NCBI GenBank assembly: GCA_015069415.1
Contig: SVIQ01000001.1
Span: 94,709 to 158,708 of the forward strand
DNA from: Clostridiales bacterium
GTDB lineage: Bacteria; Bacillota; Clostridia; Christensenellales; UBA1242
Reading direction: 5' to 3'
Length of the DNA stretch: 64,000 nucleotides
Part shown: positions 1 to 8,577 of the stretch, piece after piece
Position numbering within the stretch: the stretch's first letter is position 1
Layout of the letters: each line of letters opens with the position of its first letter
The notes under the pieces: model-generated
What the model was told of the DNA's origin: nothing
Seen by the model: only the letters and a program-made list of their open reading frames with translations
The model's database searches: none
Translations under genes and position numbers: made by a program

Positions 1-2
1 GA

Positions 3-326
3 CTAAATGACAATATAATTTTTGACGCTCGTCTAGCATGGCATTTTATTCCAAAATCATTTAAAGTATTTTTAGACGTCGACTGGCAAACTGCAGGAGA
101 ACGCCTTCTTGGAACAAACCGAGAAACCGAAAATGGAGAAAACCTAGAAGACGCAATCCAAAAATTAAAGGACAGATGGGAAACCGAAAACAAACGTTAC
201 AAAATGCTTTACAACACAGACAATTTAAACCTAAACAATTATGATTTAGTAATAAACACATCAGACAAAACTCCAGAAGAAATTGTAGAAATTATCTACA
301 AAAATTACAAAAAATTTCAAAAATAA
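3..326 (+). CDS. Cytidylate kinase-like protein, C-terminal part (5' end outside window)
   Basis: The frame is open from the window edge and gives 107 C-terminal residues ending in a TAA stop. It carries an arginine-leucine-alanine-tryptophan segment followed by a 'FKVFLDVD' strand, an ERLLGTNRETENGE lid-like stretch, and 'YDLVINTS..TPEEIVEII' at the end. This is the layout of the C-terminal half of the cytidylate kinase-like P-loop family, which phosphorylates CMP/dCMP. The P-loop lies upstream of the window and cannot be checked. The next gene starts about 100 nt downstream on the same strand. Family assignment is moderately sure; substrate is inferred. Confidence 0.55.
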   Translation, partial: LNDNIIFDARLAWHFIPKSFKVFLDVDWQTAGERLLGTNRETENGENLEDAIQKLKDRWETENKRYKMLYNTDNLNLNNYDLVINTSDKTPEEIVEIIYKNYKKFQK

Positions 327-393
327 GCAAAAATTTGCTTATTTTTTATTATTTTTTTCACAATTTGTCCATAGTTTTCAAAAAAATAAGACA

Positions 394-422
394 GTGTCAA
401 AAAATTTTTATTTACATAGAAT
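394..422 (+). promoter_or_regulatory. Weak sigma-A-like promoter, leaderless start for the TVP38 gene
   Basis: A GTGTCA -35 (4 of 6 to consensus), a 17-nt spacer and a TAGAAT -10 at 417-422 end only 5 nt before the ATG at 428. There is no Shine-Dalgarno. If this promoter is used the mRNA starts at or very near the start codon. Confidence 0.4.
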
Positions 423-427
423 GCAGT

Positions 428-1102
428 ATGAATAAATGGATAAAACTGCTCTTAATCATATCTTCGTTTGCTATTGTTAGCATCATTCTTTATTTTGTTT
501 TGCGAGCATTTGGAATTACAAAAATTAGCACAATTAGAAAAATCGTAGAAAGTACAGGCAATATGGGACTCATAGTTTACACTATCATACAATCTGTTCT
601 TTTAGTAGTTCTTTGTTTTGTTCCACTTCTCAACACATCTCTCGTTTTTTTAGGAATAGTTTTATTTGGCTCTAAGTGGGCTTTCATTACATGCTTAATT
701 AGCGTTTTCATTTCAGCTTCAACACTTTTCTTCATCGGCGACAAGTTTGGAGAAAAATTAGCTGTAAAATTTTTAGGCAAAGAAACATTTGAAGAAACTC
801 AAAATCTACTCGAAACTAAAAGCAAAATTTACTTATTCGTTTTCTACATGATTCCGATAATCCCAGATGAAGCATTAGGAATTATGTCCGGAATGACTAA
901 AATAAAGTATTGGTATTTCATCCTTGTCTGCATGTTGTTTCACACGATTGAATTTACAATCTTCTGCTTCTTTGGAAGTGAATTAATTAATTGGGGAAGT
1001 TTATCCGTTATTGAATGGATAATATTCATAAACGTTTTAATCATTGATTACTACTTTCTTCTCAAATTTGAAAAATATCTAGAAAAAAGAATTAAAAAGT
1101 AA
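428..1102 (+). CDS. TVP38/TMEM64 (DedA-like, VTT domain) membrane protein
   Basis: A 224-residue polytopic membrane protein. The N-terminal segment after MNKWIK is a hydrophobic helix. The core resembles the VTT/SNARE-associated family: a 'FVPLLNTSLVFLGIVLFG' re-entrant segment, a 'FIGDKFGEKLAVKFLG' loop, and 'YMIPIIPDEALGIMSGMTKIKYWYF', which matches the P-x-x-P-x-(E/D) and G-x-x-x-(I/M) pattern of TVP38 proteins. Members act in lipid scrambling or membrane homeostasis; the specific role here is unknown. I chose the ATG at 428 over an earlier in-frame ATG at 335 because the earlier stretch reads through the intergenic region and lacks a ribosome site, and a -10 box lies just upstream of 428. 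Confidence 0.7.
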   Translation: MNKWIKLLLIISSFAIVSIILYFVLRAFGITKISTIRKIVESTGNMGLIVYTIIQSVLLVVLCFVPLLNTSLVFLGIVLFGSKWAFITCLISVFISASTLFFIGDKFGEKLAVKFLGKETFEETQNLLETKSKIYLFVFYMIPIIPDEALGIMSGMTKIKYWYFILVCMLFHTIEFTIFCFFGSELINWGSLSVIEWIIFINVLIIDYYFLLKFEKYLEKRIKK

Positions 1103-1108
1103 AATGAA

Positions 1109-1137
1109 TTGCAAAAATATTAATTATATAGTATAAT
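1109..1137 (+). promoter_or_regulatory. Near-consensus promoter giving a leaderless CPBP mRNA
   Basis: TTGCAA at 1109-1114, 17-nt spacer, TATAAT at 1132-1137, then 6 nt to the ATG at 1144. A normal initiation distance places the +1 at or next to the start codon. No Shine-Dalgarno is present. Confidence 0.7.
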
Positions 1138-1143
1138 AAACAC

Positions 1144-2028
1144 ATGGGAAAACTAAATCTAAAAACCTCATGTGTTGCTTTTATTTCAGGATTCGCTTTT
1201 AGCCAACTTTTGGTTGCTATTTTTTTAGTTCTAGGAACAATTGTTTGTACAATGCTTAAAATAGACACAACCGAATTTAAAATGTTTAACAACACAGGAA
1301 TTGGTTACATGATAAGCGTACTTATTATGCAAGCGGGATTATTTTTAACCGCCACCTATTTTACTAAGAAAGAAACTTTCACTTCATCAAGTAAATTTAG
1401 TTTTAAGAAAGCTTTAATTTACGCATTTTGTTCTGCCATCTTAATTTTTATGCTTTCACCTATTGTTACATGCTTTGACAGTCTTCTTGTAAAGCTAGGT
1501 AAAGAGCCAAGCGTTATTCCTTATGAGCTAAATCTAAAAAATTATTTAATATCAATTTTTTCACTCGCAATTCTTCCAGCAGTTTGCGAAGAATTACTTT
1601 TTAGAAACACTATTTTTAAAGGATTGAAAAAATACGGAAACACCTTTGAAATCATCATATCAACAATAATGTTTGCCATTTTCCATATGTCAGTAAATCA
1701 ACTGATTTACCCTATTCTTATGGGATTATTCTTTTCTTGTGTTATGGCGAAAGAAAACAACATATTATATACTATCATCTGTCACGCAGTAAACAATTTT
1801 CTTTCTCTAACACTATCTTTCTTTAACATTTCACTAATGTTTAAACACTGGACATTTATTTTGTTAGCAATCCTATTGTTTGTCATATATCTAGCGACAA
1901 TGATATTCTTTATAAAAAAATTACACAACAAATCTGAAACAAAGCCTTCAAAAGACGAAATTAAAATTTTAATTATAACTATGTCCGTAATGATTGTTTT
2001 ATGGATAATTATCTTATTAGCAGGTTAA
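1144..2028 (+). CDS. CPBP family intramembrane protease (first of a tandem pair)
   Basis: A 294-residue protein with about eight hydrophobic segments. It carries the CPBP (Abi/Rce1-like) signature: motif 1 'CEELLFR' (EExxxR), motif 2 'FAIFHMSVNQ' (FxxxH) and motif 3 'CHAVNN' (HxxxN). These residues form the intramembrane glutamate-type active site in this family. Some bacterial members process membrane substrates or give bacteriocin self-immunity; no bacteriocin gene is visible nearby. The gene is followed after 1 nt by a second CPBP gene, so the two are co-transcribed. The start has a -10 box 6 nt upstream and no ribosome site. Confidence 0.8.
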   Translation: MGKLNLKTSCVAFISGFAFSQLLVAIFLVLGTIVCTMLKIDTTEFKMFNNTGIGYMISVLIMQAGLFLTATYFTKKETFTSSSKFSFKKALIYAFCSAILIFMLSPIVTCFDSLLVKLGKEPSVIPYELNLKNYLISIFSLAILPAVCEELLFRNTIFKGLKKYGNTFEIIISTIMFAIFHMSVNQLIYPILMGLFFSCVMAKENNILYTIICHAVNNFLSLTLSFFNISLMFKHWTFILLAILLFVIYLATMIFFIKKLHNKSETKPSKDEIKILIITMSVMIVLWIIILLAG

Positions 2029-2029
2029 A

Positions 2030-3079
2030 GTGAACAACAAAAAATATGCAATTTTAAGCTCAATATATTATTTATCAATGACACTAGTTGCCATAGTTTT
2101 TGTTTTAGGATACAAAGGCATAATTAAAAACAGTGAATTAAGTTCATTTCTCATTCAAATTGTTACAATGCTAGCTGTTCCCATGCTTTTACATTCTTTG
2201 TTTGTTTCAAAAAACTTTAAGAAAACTCTTTGCGACACAGGATTTAAACAAATAAGTTCAAAAATGTGGCTAATTTCAATTGGTCTTGGTGTAGTTCTAT
2301 TTTTGTTAAACGGATTTATAGCTGATTTCTTTTCAACAATAATTCACCTTTTCGGATATGAACGACTATCTAATCCTGAAAGCGTCAAAATGACACATGG
2401 TTTACTGCTAAAAGAATACTTGTTTTCAGCAATATTCCCAGCATTTTGTGAAGAATTTTTACATAGAGGGATAATGTTATTCTCCGGCAAAAAATATAAA
2501 TCGCCCAAATTATGTTTAATCATTTCTTCCCTACTCTTTGGCTTTATGCATATGAATATTAATCAATTTTTCTACGCCACAATTTTAGGATTCTTGATAG
2601 GATATGTTGGACTATGCGCTAACAGTATATGGCCATGTATTGTTATACATTTTACAAACAATTTCTTAAGCTCATATTTTTACTACGGACAAGAATTAGG
2701 ATTTATTATTCCAAAGTTAGTAGCAAAATTTGAAGTTTTTATTCAAAACAACTTATTGTCTTTTATTGCATACAACATTATCACTGTAACTCTATGCGTT
2801 TATGCGTTTAATTATTTAATCAAACAGATGCGAATCAATCGTGCAAAAACTGAAATGACAAAAGTCGTGAAAGATTTAAACATGGAAAATTTACCTATTG
2901 CGCAAGCTCAAGACAAGCTTCAACACATTAACTACATTTTAAGCAAAAGCGATATCAAATCCGTGTTTAATGGTTGTACAGACAACAAGTTAACTCCAAC
3001 GGAGAAAACTGTCATTATTGGAGTGTTTACTTTAGGAATTCTTGCTACAATTGCAAGTTTCATTTGGGGGATAATGTAA
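2030..3079 (+). CDS. CPBP family intramembrane protease (second of a tandem pair)
   Basis: A 349-residue multi-pass protein with the same three CPBP motifs: 'FCEEFLHRGIM' (EExxxR), 'FGFMHMNINQF' (FxxxH) and 'IHFTNNF' (HxxxN). It starts with GTG at 2030, one nucleotide after the stop of the preceding paralogue, and its stop overlaps the next ATG (TAATG). This suggests translational coupling across the three-gene run CPBP-CPBP-rlmH. It has an extra C-terminal cytosolic stretch of about 80 residues and one final hydrophobic helix not present in the first copy. The two copies are diverged, so the duplication is old. Confidence 0.8.
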   Translation: MNNKKYAILSSIYYLSMTLVAIVFVLGYKGIIKNSELSSFLIQIVTMLAVPMLLHSLFVSKNFKKTLCDTGFKQISSKMWLISIGLGVVLFLLNGFIADFFSTIIHLFGYERLSNPESVKMTHGLLLKEYLFSAIFPAFCEEFLHRGIMLFSGKKYKSPKLCLIISSLLFGFMHMNINQFFYATILGFLIGYVGLCANSIWPCIVIHFTNNFLSSYFYYGQELGFIIPKLVAKFEVFIQNNLLSFIAYNIITVTLCVYAFNYLIKQMRINRAKTEMTKVVKDLNMENLPIAQAQDKLQHINYILSKSDIKSVFNGCTDNKLTPTEKTVIIGVFTLGILATIASFIWGIM

Positions 3080-3549
3080 TGTTAAAAATTAATTTAGTAG
3101 TTATGGGCGATATAAAAGAAAAATTTTTCACCGAAGCCATAAACGAATATTCTAAACGTATTAGTAGATTTGCAAATTTAAATATCATTGAATTAAAAGA
3201 AAATATTGCTAGCGGAAAATCATCAAAAGACATTGAAAACGCATTAAAAAAAGATGCTGAATTAATAAAAAAACATTTAAAAGGTTACATTGTTGTTTTA
3301 GATGTTCTAGGCAAAACGAAAAAAAGTGAAGATTTTGCTAAATCCTTAAACGATTTATCTTTAACAAACAGTGAAATCAGCTTTGTAATAGGAGCATCCA
3401 ACGGCTTACATGAAGAGATAAAATCAACAGCAAATGAAAAACTATCTTTCTCCCCTATGACATTTCCTCATCAATTAATGCGAGTAATCTTTTTAGAACA
3501 ACTATACCGAGCATTCACAATTATTAACAATATTTCATATCACAAATAG
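3079..3549 (+). CDS. rlmH: 23S rRNA (pseudouridine1915-N3)-methyltransferase RlmH
   Basis: A 156-residue SPOUT-type methyltransferase that modifies pseudouridine 1915 in helix 69 of 23S rRNA. Visible hallmarks are the 'VVLDVLGK' strand, the 'ISFVIGASNGLHEE' glycine-rich loop (family: FVIGGAxG) and the very conserved end 'EQLYRAFTIINNISYHK'. Length is typical (about 155-160). The ATG at 3079 overlaps the stop of the upstream CPBP gene by one base, with a G-rich run (TTGGGGG) as ribosome site; an earlier in-frame start inside the CPBP gene is out of keeping with the family N-terminus. Confidence 0.93.
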   Translation: MLKINLVVMGDIKEKFFTEAINEYSKRISRFANLNIIELKENIASGKSSKDIENALKKDAELIKKHLKGYIVVLDVLGKTKKSEDFAKSLNDLSLTNSEISFVIGASNGLHEEIKSTANEKLSFSPMTFPHQLMRVIFLEQLYRAFTIINNISYHK

Positions 3550-3557
3550 AGGTGATT

Positions 3558-4553
3558 ATGACATATCAAGATTTAATTTCAAGAATAGTCCAACTCCAAG
3601 AAGAGGGGTTGGAACTTTTTAATGCTGGAAAGTCAACTTTAGGTAAAAACATTCTAGCAACCCACGTTGGAAGTTATAACGGGACTCAAATTTTAATTCA
3701 AGGTGGAATTCATGCCAGAGAATATATTTCAACTCTTCTAATGATCGAACAAGCAAGATTTTTACACAACAACAATCTTGTAACAAACGGCGGAATTTAT
3801 TTTGTTTTCTTAACAAATCCAGACGGCGCAGAAATTGTACTTGACGGAATTAATAGCGTAAATTGTGAAATTACAAAAAATTATTTAATTAATGCAAACA
3901 ACGGAAGTTTAGATTTTTCCCAGTACAAAGCCAACATAAATTTAGTTGATTTAAACACAAATTTTGACGCCAATTGGGGAGGCGGAAGTCAAAACGTATT
4001 TTGCCCAGCCACTGAAAACTTCGTTGGGTTTTACCCAGAAAGCGAGCGAGAAGTTAGAGATTTGATTAATTTTACACTTCAAGTTAGACCAAGTTTAACA
4101 ATTTCATATCACAGCAAAGGAAATGTTATTTACTACGGATTTGAAGGTGAAAGCGACCAAAATATATCGAGAGACACTCTTATAGGGGAAGCCCTAAGCG
4201 AAGAAACAGGTTACCCTCTAATTTTTACCGAAAACTCAACAGGAGGATATAAAGATTGGTGTATTCAAAAATTAACTATTCCCTCTTACACTATCGAAAT
4301 TGGAGACAACTCCATCCCTCACCCCATCAGCGAAGACTATTTACCAGAAATATTTGCCAGAAATAAAAATGTTCCACTAATTGCCTTGCAAAAAGCAATT
4401 GAATTCTCTCAAGAGATTGACTTTAATGTTCCTTTTGTGCAAAATAGTAATCAAGAGGTAACAAATGAATTTCATGGAACTAGCAACAAATTTAGCAAAG
4501 ACAGCATCAAAAAAAGGAGAAGTACCGATTGGCGCGGTTATTGTCAAAAATAA
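3558..4553 (+). CDS. M14-family zinc carboxypeptidase-like protein
   Basis: A 331-residue protein with the M14 metallocarboxypeptidase pattern: 'GGIHAREY' (HxxE zinc ligands), 'NPDGAEI', 'SYHSKGNVIYYG' (third zinc ligand His) and 'YTIEIGDN' (candidate catalytic Glu). The family cleaves C-terminal residues or peptidoglycan peptides. There is no signal peptide, so it is likely cytosolic, perhaps recycling peptides. The start at 3558 follows AGAGGTG. The last 30 residues, rich in K/R/S, run through the first 89 nt of tadA in another frame, an unusually long overlap that suggests the original stop was lost. Confidence 0.75.
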   Translation: MTYQDLISRIVQLQEEGLELFNAGKSTLGKNILATHVGSYNGTQILIQGGIHAREYISTLLMIEQARFLHNNNLVTNGGIYFVFLTNPDGAEIVLDGINSVNCEITKNYLINANNGSLDFSQYKANINLVDLNTNFDANWGGGSQNVFCPATENFVGFYPESEREVRDLINFTLQVRPSLTISYHSKGNVIYYGFEGESDQNISRDTLIGEALSEETGYPLIFTENSTGGYKDWCIQKLTIPSYTIEIGDNSIPHPISEDYLPEIFARNKNVPLIALQKAIEFSQEIDFNVPFVQNSNQEVTNEFHGTSNKFSKDSIKKRRSTDWRGYCQK

Positions 4554-4935
4554 CAAGGTAATTTCTAAAGCATTTAACACCAGAGAAAAAGACCAAATTG
4601 CAACTCACCATGCTGAAGTTTTAGCCATAGAAAAAGCGTGCAAAAAATTAAAATCTTGGAGACTTGACGACTGTGAACTTTTTGTCACTCTTGAGCCCTG
4701 TCCTATGTGCGCCGGAGCTATTTTAAATTCTAGAATTAAAAAAGTTTATTATTCATTGCCAGACAACGAAAACGGAGGAATTACAAAATTTAATTTGTTA
4801 AACAATGTAATGAATCATTCTACCGAACATGAACATTTAAAAGAAAATAAAGATGAAAATTTAAAAATTATTCAAAATTTCTTTAAAAATAAAAGAAAAA
4901 TAAATAAAAATAGTAAAAAAATTAGAAAAAATTAA
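4465..4935 (+). CDS. tadA: tRNA-specific adenosine deaminase TadA
   Basis: A 156-residue zinc deaminase that converts A34 to inosine in tRNA-Arg(ACG). It shows 'HHAEV' (His zinc ligand and catalytic Glu, HAE) and 'PCPMCAGA' (PCxxC zinc ligands), plus 'GEVPIGAV' at the substrate loop. An AAGAGGT ribosome site precedes the ATG. The C-terminal 40 residues are Lys/Asn-rich, as expected in an AT-rich genome. The stop codon lies inside the loop of the downstream terminator hairpin. The gene overlaps the carboxypeptidase frame by 89 nt. Confidence 0.93.
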   Translation: MNFMELATNLAKTASKKGEVPIGAVIVKNNKVISKAFNTREKDQIATHHAEVLAIEKACKKLKSWRLDDCELFVTLEPCPMCAGAILNSRIKKVYYSLPDNENGGITKFNLLNNVMNHSTEHEHLKENKDENLKIIQNFFKNKRKINKNSKKIRKN

Positions 4936-4950
4936 ATTTTCTAATTTTTT
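4918..4950. terminator. Bidirectional terminator between tadA and the flippase
   Basis: Stem AATTAGAAAA at 4920-4929 pairs with TTTTCTAATT at 4937-4946, followed by T's on the plus strand and preceded by A's (T's on the minus strand). The tadA stop (4933-4935) is in the loop. Confidence 0.8.
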
Positions 4951-4987
4951 TAATTACAAATAAATAATTTTATAAATATTATTTTCT

Positions 4988-6490
4988 TTATATTTTGTAT
5001 TTTATCATTGCTTTATCTTTTCCAATAATATTTAAATAATAAAGCATTAATAAGTAAACTATAACAGCAACAATTAATCCTAAAATTGTGTTTAAATTAG
5101 TTATTTCAACAGAGAATGTTCCTATTGCAAAAATTAACATAATAATATTTGCTATTAACAATTTAACCCAAAACATATAATCAATTTTTATTTTAAAACT
5201 TGTTTTTAAATCAAAATAATTTAAGACCATAGCAAGAAGGTAGCATGTAGTATTGGCAACAGCAAGTGCATAAATATTTAATTGTTTACTAGGTAAAAAT
5301 AAGCATTCAATCACAAACTTTCCTACAACTGCAATAATAATATTTCTTACAGCATTAAATCGCATATCCACACCTTGCAAACACATTGAAAAAATTTGAT
5401 TAACAGCTAAAAACAACACACCTATTCCAGAGATTGCAATTAACCTTGAAGCAAGAATTGTTCCATTTATATTTGTTATATTAAATTTTGTTCCATACAA
5501 TAAAGCAACTAACCTATTTGGAAACAGCAGAAAACACAACACACAAGGCACAGTGATTACTAAAACTATTTTTAATGCATTAGCCAAATTTTTATCTCTA
5601 TTAAATTTCCTTTCTCTGAGTGTAATGTTTGGAAGTATCACGCTAGCAACCGAAAAAGATACAATAGTTGGCAAGCTAACAAGACTCGAAACCGCCCCAC
5701 TTTCTAATCCGTAAAGAAACGTCGGAACATTTCCATTAAAATTGATTTCCAACAAATTTACTACCAACAAACTATCAATAAAAGAGCTAATCGGCAAAAT
5801 TAAACTTGTCGTTGCAAATGGTAATATTTCTTTTAAAATATCCTTATATTCTATAGTTATTTCATGCTCCCCAACAGGTCTATTTCTTTTTAAATAAACA
5901 AACATTACAAAGAATGAACCCAATTCACTTAAAACTATTCCTATTATCGCACCAACCACCGACGCAAACAAACTAACATTTATCAGCACAACAGACAAAA
6001 TTAATCCAAACAACATTTTCACAAATTGCTCTAAAATATTTGATACAGCGCTTGGATAAAAATTTTTCTTACCCTGAAAATACCCTCTTAAAACACTCGA
6101 AATACCAACAAATACCAAAGTCGGTGAAAGTAAAATATAACACGTTCTTAATTTTTGTTCTCCTTGCAAAGACGAAATAAAAGAACTAGAAAATGCAAAT
6201 AAAAATGAAAGAAATACAGTAATTGCAAACACGAAAAATAAACATTTTTTTAGTATGCTTTTTTCACTGTCTTTATGTCTTGAAATTAGTTTAGACACAG
6301 CAAGCGGAAGCCCCGCAGTAGACAAAACAACACATAGAGAATAAAAAGGAAAAACTAATTGGTACAGACCAATTCCCTCTCCTCCTAAAATATTTGTTAA
6401 AATTATTCTGTAAATTGCAGAAAATAATTTTGCTATTACAGAGCCTGCTGTTAATATAATTGCACCACTAAATAAACTGTGTTTTTTCAT
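4988..6490 (-). CDS. SpoVB/MurJ-type MOP flippase (polysaccharide or lipid II exporter)
   Basis: A 500-residue protein with about 14 membrane helices. The N-terminus 'SGAIILTAGSVIAKLFSAIYRIILTNILGGEGIGLYQLVFPFYS' pattern (shown in part) is typical of the SpoVB/MurJ branch of the MOP superfamily, which flips lipid-linked peptidoglycan precursors, with SpoVB needed for spore cortex. Later segments such as 'RGYFQGKKNFYPSAVSNILEQ' also fit that branch. I chose the ATG at 6490 because the family starts with MKK(x)S/H-FLxGA; the 14 residues before it are Asn/Phe/Lys-rich. No clear ribosome site is present. A dedicated MurJ versus a SpoVB role cannot be separated by eye. Confidence 0.82.
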   Translation of the reverse strand: MKKHSLFSGAIILTAGSVIAKLFSAIYRIILTNILGGEGIGLYQLVFPFYSLCVVLSTAGLPLAVSKLISRHKDSEKSILKKCLFFVFAITVFLSFLFAFSSSFISSLQGEQKLRTCYILLSPTLVFVGISSVLRGYFQGKKNFYPSAVSNILEQFVKMLFGLILSVVLINVSLFASVVGAIIGIVLSELGSFFVMFVYLKRNRPVGEHEITIEYKDILKEILPFATTSLILPISSFIDSLLVVNLLEINFNGNVPTFLYGLESGAVSSLVSLPTIVSFSVASVILPNITLRERKFNRDKNLANALKIVLVITVPCVLCFLLFPNRLVALLYGTKFNITNINGTILASRLIAISGIGVLFLAVNQIFSMCLQGVDMRFNAVRNIIIAVVGKFVIECLFLPSKQLNIYALAVANTTCYLLAMVLNYFDLKTSFKIKIDYMFWVKLLIANIIMLIFAIGTFSVEITNLNTILGLIVAVIVYLLMLYYLNIIGKDKAMIKYKI

Positions 6491-6569
6491 ATTTTTATTT
6501 TTAGTAAAACAAAAAAAATTATTTAATTTCAAAAAAATAATTAAAATTTATTTAATTTTTTTATTTTTA

Positions 6570-6598
6570 TTGTGTTTTTACAAAAAATTTTATATAAT
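6570..6598 (+). promoter_or_regulatory. Promoter with TATAAT 6 nt before the dus start codon (leaderless)
   Basis: TTGTGT at 6570-6575, 17-nt spacer, TATAAT at 6593-6598, then 6 nt to the ATG at 6605. No Shine-Dalgarno can fit. Confidence 0.6.
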
Positions 6599-6604
6599 AT
6601 AATC

Positions 6605-7519
6605 ATGAAAATTAATTTTGACAAATTTATTTACGCATTAGCACCAATGGCAGGAGTTACTGATTTTGCATTTAGAAAAATCTGTTCTGATTTCGGCGCC
6701 GATATGGTTGTAACTGAAATGATTAGCGTTAAAGCATTAGAAAACAAAAGTTTTAAAACTAACAAAATGCTTAGAGAAGAATCTGATTGCATTAAATGTT
6801 GCCAACTTTTCGGACACGAACCTGAAAGTATAAAAAAAGCATTGGCTTCAAATCTTTTTGACTCTTTTGATATCATTGATTTCAACTGCGGTTGCCCTGC
6901 TCCTAAAATTGTAAAAAACAACGACGGCTCGCGTATGATGAGCAATATTGAAAACACACGTGAAGTTATCAAGGCCTTAGTCGAAAATTCAAATAAGCCA
7001 GTTTCTGTAAAATTCCGTTTAGGAATTGACGGAAATGAAAATTACATAGAATTTGCAAAAATGTGTGAAGAATGTGGAGTTGCTTTCATTACATTACACG
7101 CAAGAACGCGCGAACAAGGTTATTCCGGAGAAGTTAAAAAAGAAGCTTACAAAAACTTAATTGAAGCTGTTAACATCCCTGTGTTTTGGTCTGGCGACAT
7201 TAAAACAAAGGAAGACGTTGAATATGCAAAATCAATTGGATGTGCCGGAGTTATGATAGGACGTTACGCTATGGGAAATCCTGAAATATTTAGCGAGTTG
7301 AAAGGCACACTTCCTCCTTACACCAAAAAGGAAGCCGTTATAAAACATTTGGAACTTTTAAAAACTTATTTTAGGACAGAAAAAACTTTAGTTGCATACT
7401 TCAAAAAACATTTAATGTGGTACGTAAAAAACACAGATTTTGCAACAAACACAAAACTTGAAATCTTAAGATTTACAACACTAAAAGAGGTCGAAGATTT
7501 CTTAAAATTTGATTTTTAA
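6605..7519 (+). CDS. dus: tRNA-dihydrouridine synthase (DusB-like)
   Basis: A 304-residue FMN-dependent TIM-barrel enzyme reducing uridine in tRNA. Motifs: 'LAPMAGVTDFAFR' at the start, 'DFNCGCPAPKIVKNNDGSRMM' region with the catalytic Cys in the NCGCP segment, 'SVKFRLG', 'LHARTREQGYSG' and 'VFWSGDIKT..GVMIGRYAMGNPEIF' FMN phosphate loop. The ATG at 6605 puts APMAG near residue 11 as in the family; a longer version from 6572 would read through the promoter. It is divergent from the flippase gene. Confidence 0.92.
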   Translation: MKINFDKFIYALAPMAGVTDFAFRKICSDFGADMVVTEMISVKALENKSFKTNKMLREESDCIKCCQLFGHEPESIKKALASNLFDSFDIIDFNCGCPAPKIVKNNDGSRMMSNIENTREVIKALVENSNKPVSVKFRLGIDGNENYIEFAKMCEECGVAFITLHARTREQGYSGEVKKEAYKNLIEAVNIPVFWSGDIKTKEDVEYAKSIGCAGVMIGRYAMGNPEIFSELKGTLPPYTKKEAVIKHLELLKTYFRTEKTLVAYFKKHLMWYVKNTDFATNTKLEILRFTTLKEVEDFLKFDF

Positions 7520-7523
7520 TTTT

Positions 7524-7548
7524 AGAGGAGGTTTATCTCCTTTTTTTT
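7524..7548 (+). terminator. Terminator after dus
   Basis: AGGAG (7526-7530) pairs with CTCCT (7537-7541) across a 6-nt loop, followed by a run of eight T's. The stem is short. Confidence 0.6.
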
Positions 7549-7604
7549 ATTTTGTACACGAATAAACTTTTCAAAATTTTACATACTAATCTTAGGAGAA
7601 AATT

Positions 7605-8141
7605 ATGGAATGTAAAGGTATTGTAAGAAGAGTTGATGAATTAGGAAGAATTGTTTTACCACGTGAAATGAGAAAATCTTTAAACATTAAAGAAGGGAGT
7701 AAACTTGAAATAGGAATTGTGGACGGAAACAAATTTTTACTCTCAAAATATAGCGACATGGTCTCACTTAAAGAATATAGTGATGCAGTAGCTAGTGCAA
7801 TCAGTGTAAGCATTGAGCACGACGTGTTGATTAGCGATATGGAAAATATTTTGTCATCAAGTAAAAAGAAATATATCGGCAAAACTCTTTCTGACACTGT
7901 TCAAGAATTGATTTACAAAAAGGAAATTGTTATAAAAAAACAAGACAACGGAAGTGAAATGTTGGAATTTTTTGAAAACACTCCAAATGAATTTTCTTGT
8001 CAACTCATTGTTCCCATTTCGAAAGATGGAGATGCTATTGGTTCTATTATTATTTTAGCAACCGAAAACAAGTGTTTTGATGACGGCAATGTTAAACTTT
8101 GTAAGGCATTTGCAAAATATTTAAGCGACCAAATTTCCTAA
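7605..8141 (+). CDS. spoVT: SpoVT-type transcriptional regulator (AbrB + GAF-like domain)
   Basis: A 178-residue protein. Residues 1-50 are an AbrB/SpoVT swapped-hairpin DNA-binding domain with 'GIVRRVDELGRIVLPREMRKSLNIKEG'-type sequence (motif spans residues 5-31). Residues about 55-178 fit the GAF-like C-terminal domain of SpoVT ('LIVPISKDGDAIGSIIILA'). SpoVT controls late forespore genes in Bacillus and early sporulation genes in Clostridium. A clear ribosome site (AGGAG) precedes the ATG. In many Firmicutes spoVT lies near mfd; here mfd is about 28 kb away. Its presence supports descent from a spore-former. Confidence 0.88.
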   Translation: MECKGIVRRVDELGRIVLPREMRKSLNIKEGSKLEIGIVDGNKFLLSKYSDMVSLKEYSDAVASAISVSIEHDVLISDMENILSSSKKKYIGKTLSDTVQELIYKKEIVIKKQDNGSEMLEFFENTPNEFSCQLIVPISKDGDAIGSIIILATENKCFDDGNVKLCKAFAKYLSDQIS

Positions 8142-8147
8142 ATTGCT

Positions 8148-8175
8148 TTGAAAACCTATTCAAATCTTGTATAAT
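8148..8175 (+). promoter_or_regulatory. Promoter of the small membrane protein gene
   Basis: TTGAAA at 8148-8153, 16-nt spacer, TATAAT at 8170-8175, 17 nt before the ATG at 8193. Here a leader with AGAGGT is present, in contrast to the leaderless promoters nearby. Confidence 0.7.
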
Positions 8176-8192
8176 AAGAATAGAGGTCAACA

Positions 8193-8555
8193 ATGAAACT
8201 TAAAACATTTGGATTTATTTCAGGACTAATAGGCTTTTTAACTTGCATACCTATATCTTTGGCATTTTTAGTTCTATCGGCATTTATATCTGCTATCACA
8301 CAAAATGTAATAACCACAATTTTTATGTATATTTATTTTTTATCAATTGTGTTATCTTTTATTTCATGTACATTTTATTATCCGAAACCCAAAATCGCTT
8401 TTATTTTATATATTATAACATCTATTCTAAATGCAATACTTCCTCTAATTTTGTTATTTTCATCTCCATTTGGAGGAATTATAACTTTAATCCCAACAAT
8501 TCTTTTCATCACAACAACAATTATTTCATCTAAAAATATAAGAACAAAGACCTAA
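8193..8555 (+). CDS. Small four-helix membrane protein of unknown function
   Basis: A 120-residue protein made almost wholly of four hydrophobic segments (about residues 7-30, 36-55, 66-90 and 92-112) with short polar ends. I do not recognise a family. It has its own promoter and an AGAGGTCAACA ribosome site, and its stop codon lies in the loop of its terminator, so it is a monocistronic unit. The compact intact transcription unit argues it is a real gene. Confidence 0.65.
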   Translation: MKLKTFGFISGLIGFLTCIPISLAFLVLSAFISAITQNVITTIFMYIYFLSIVLSFISCTFYYPKPKIAFILYIITSILNAILPLILLFSSPFGGIITLIPTILFITTTIISSKNIRTKT

Positions 8556-8570
8556 TCGGTCTTTTTTTCT
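8546..8570 (+). terminator. Terminator overlapping the stop of the 120-residue gene
   Basis: AAAGACC (8546-8552), loop TAATC containing the stop codon, GGTCTTT, then further T's. Confidence 0.8.
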
Positions 8571-8577
8571 AAAAAAG

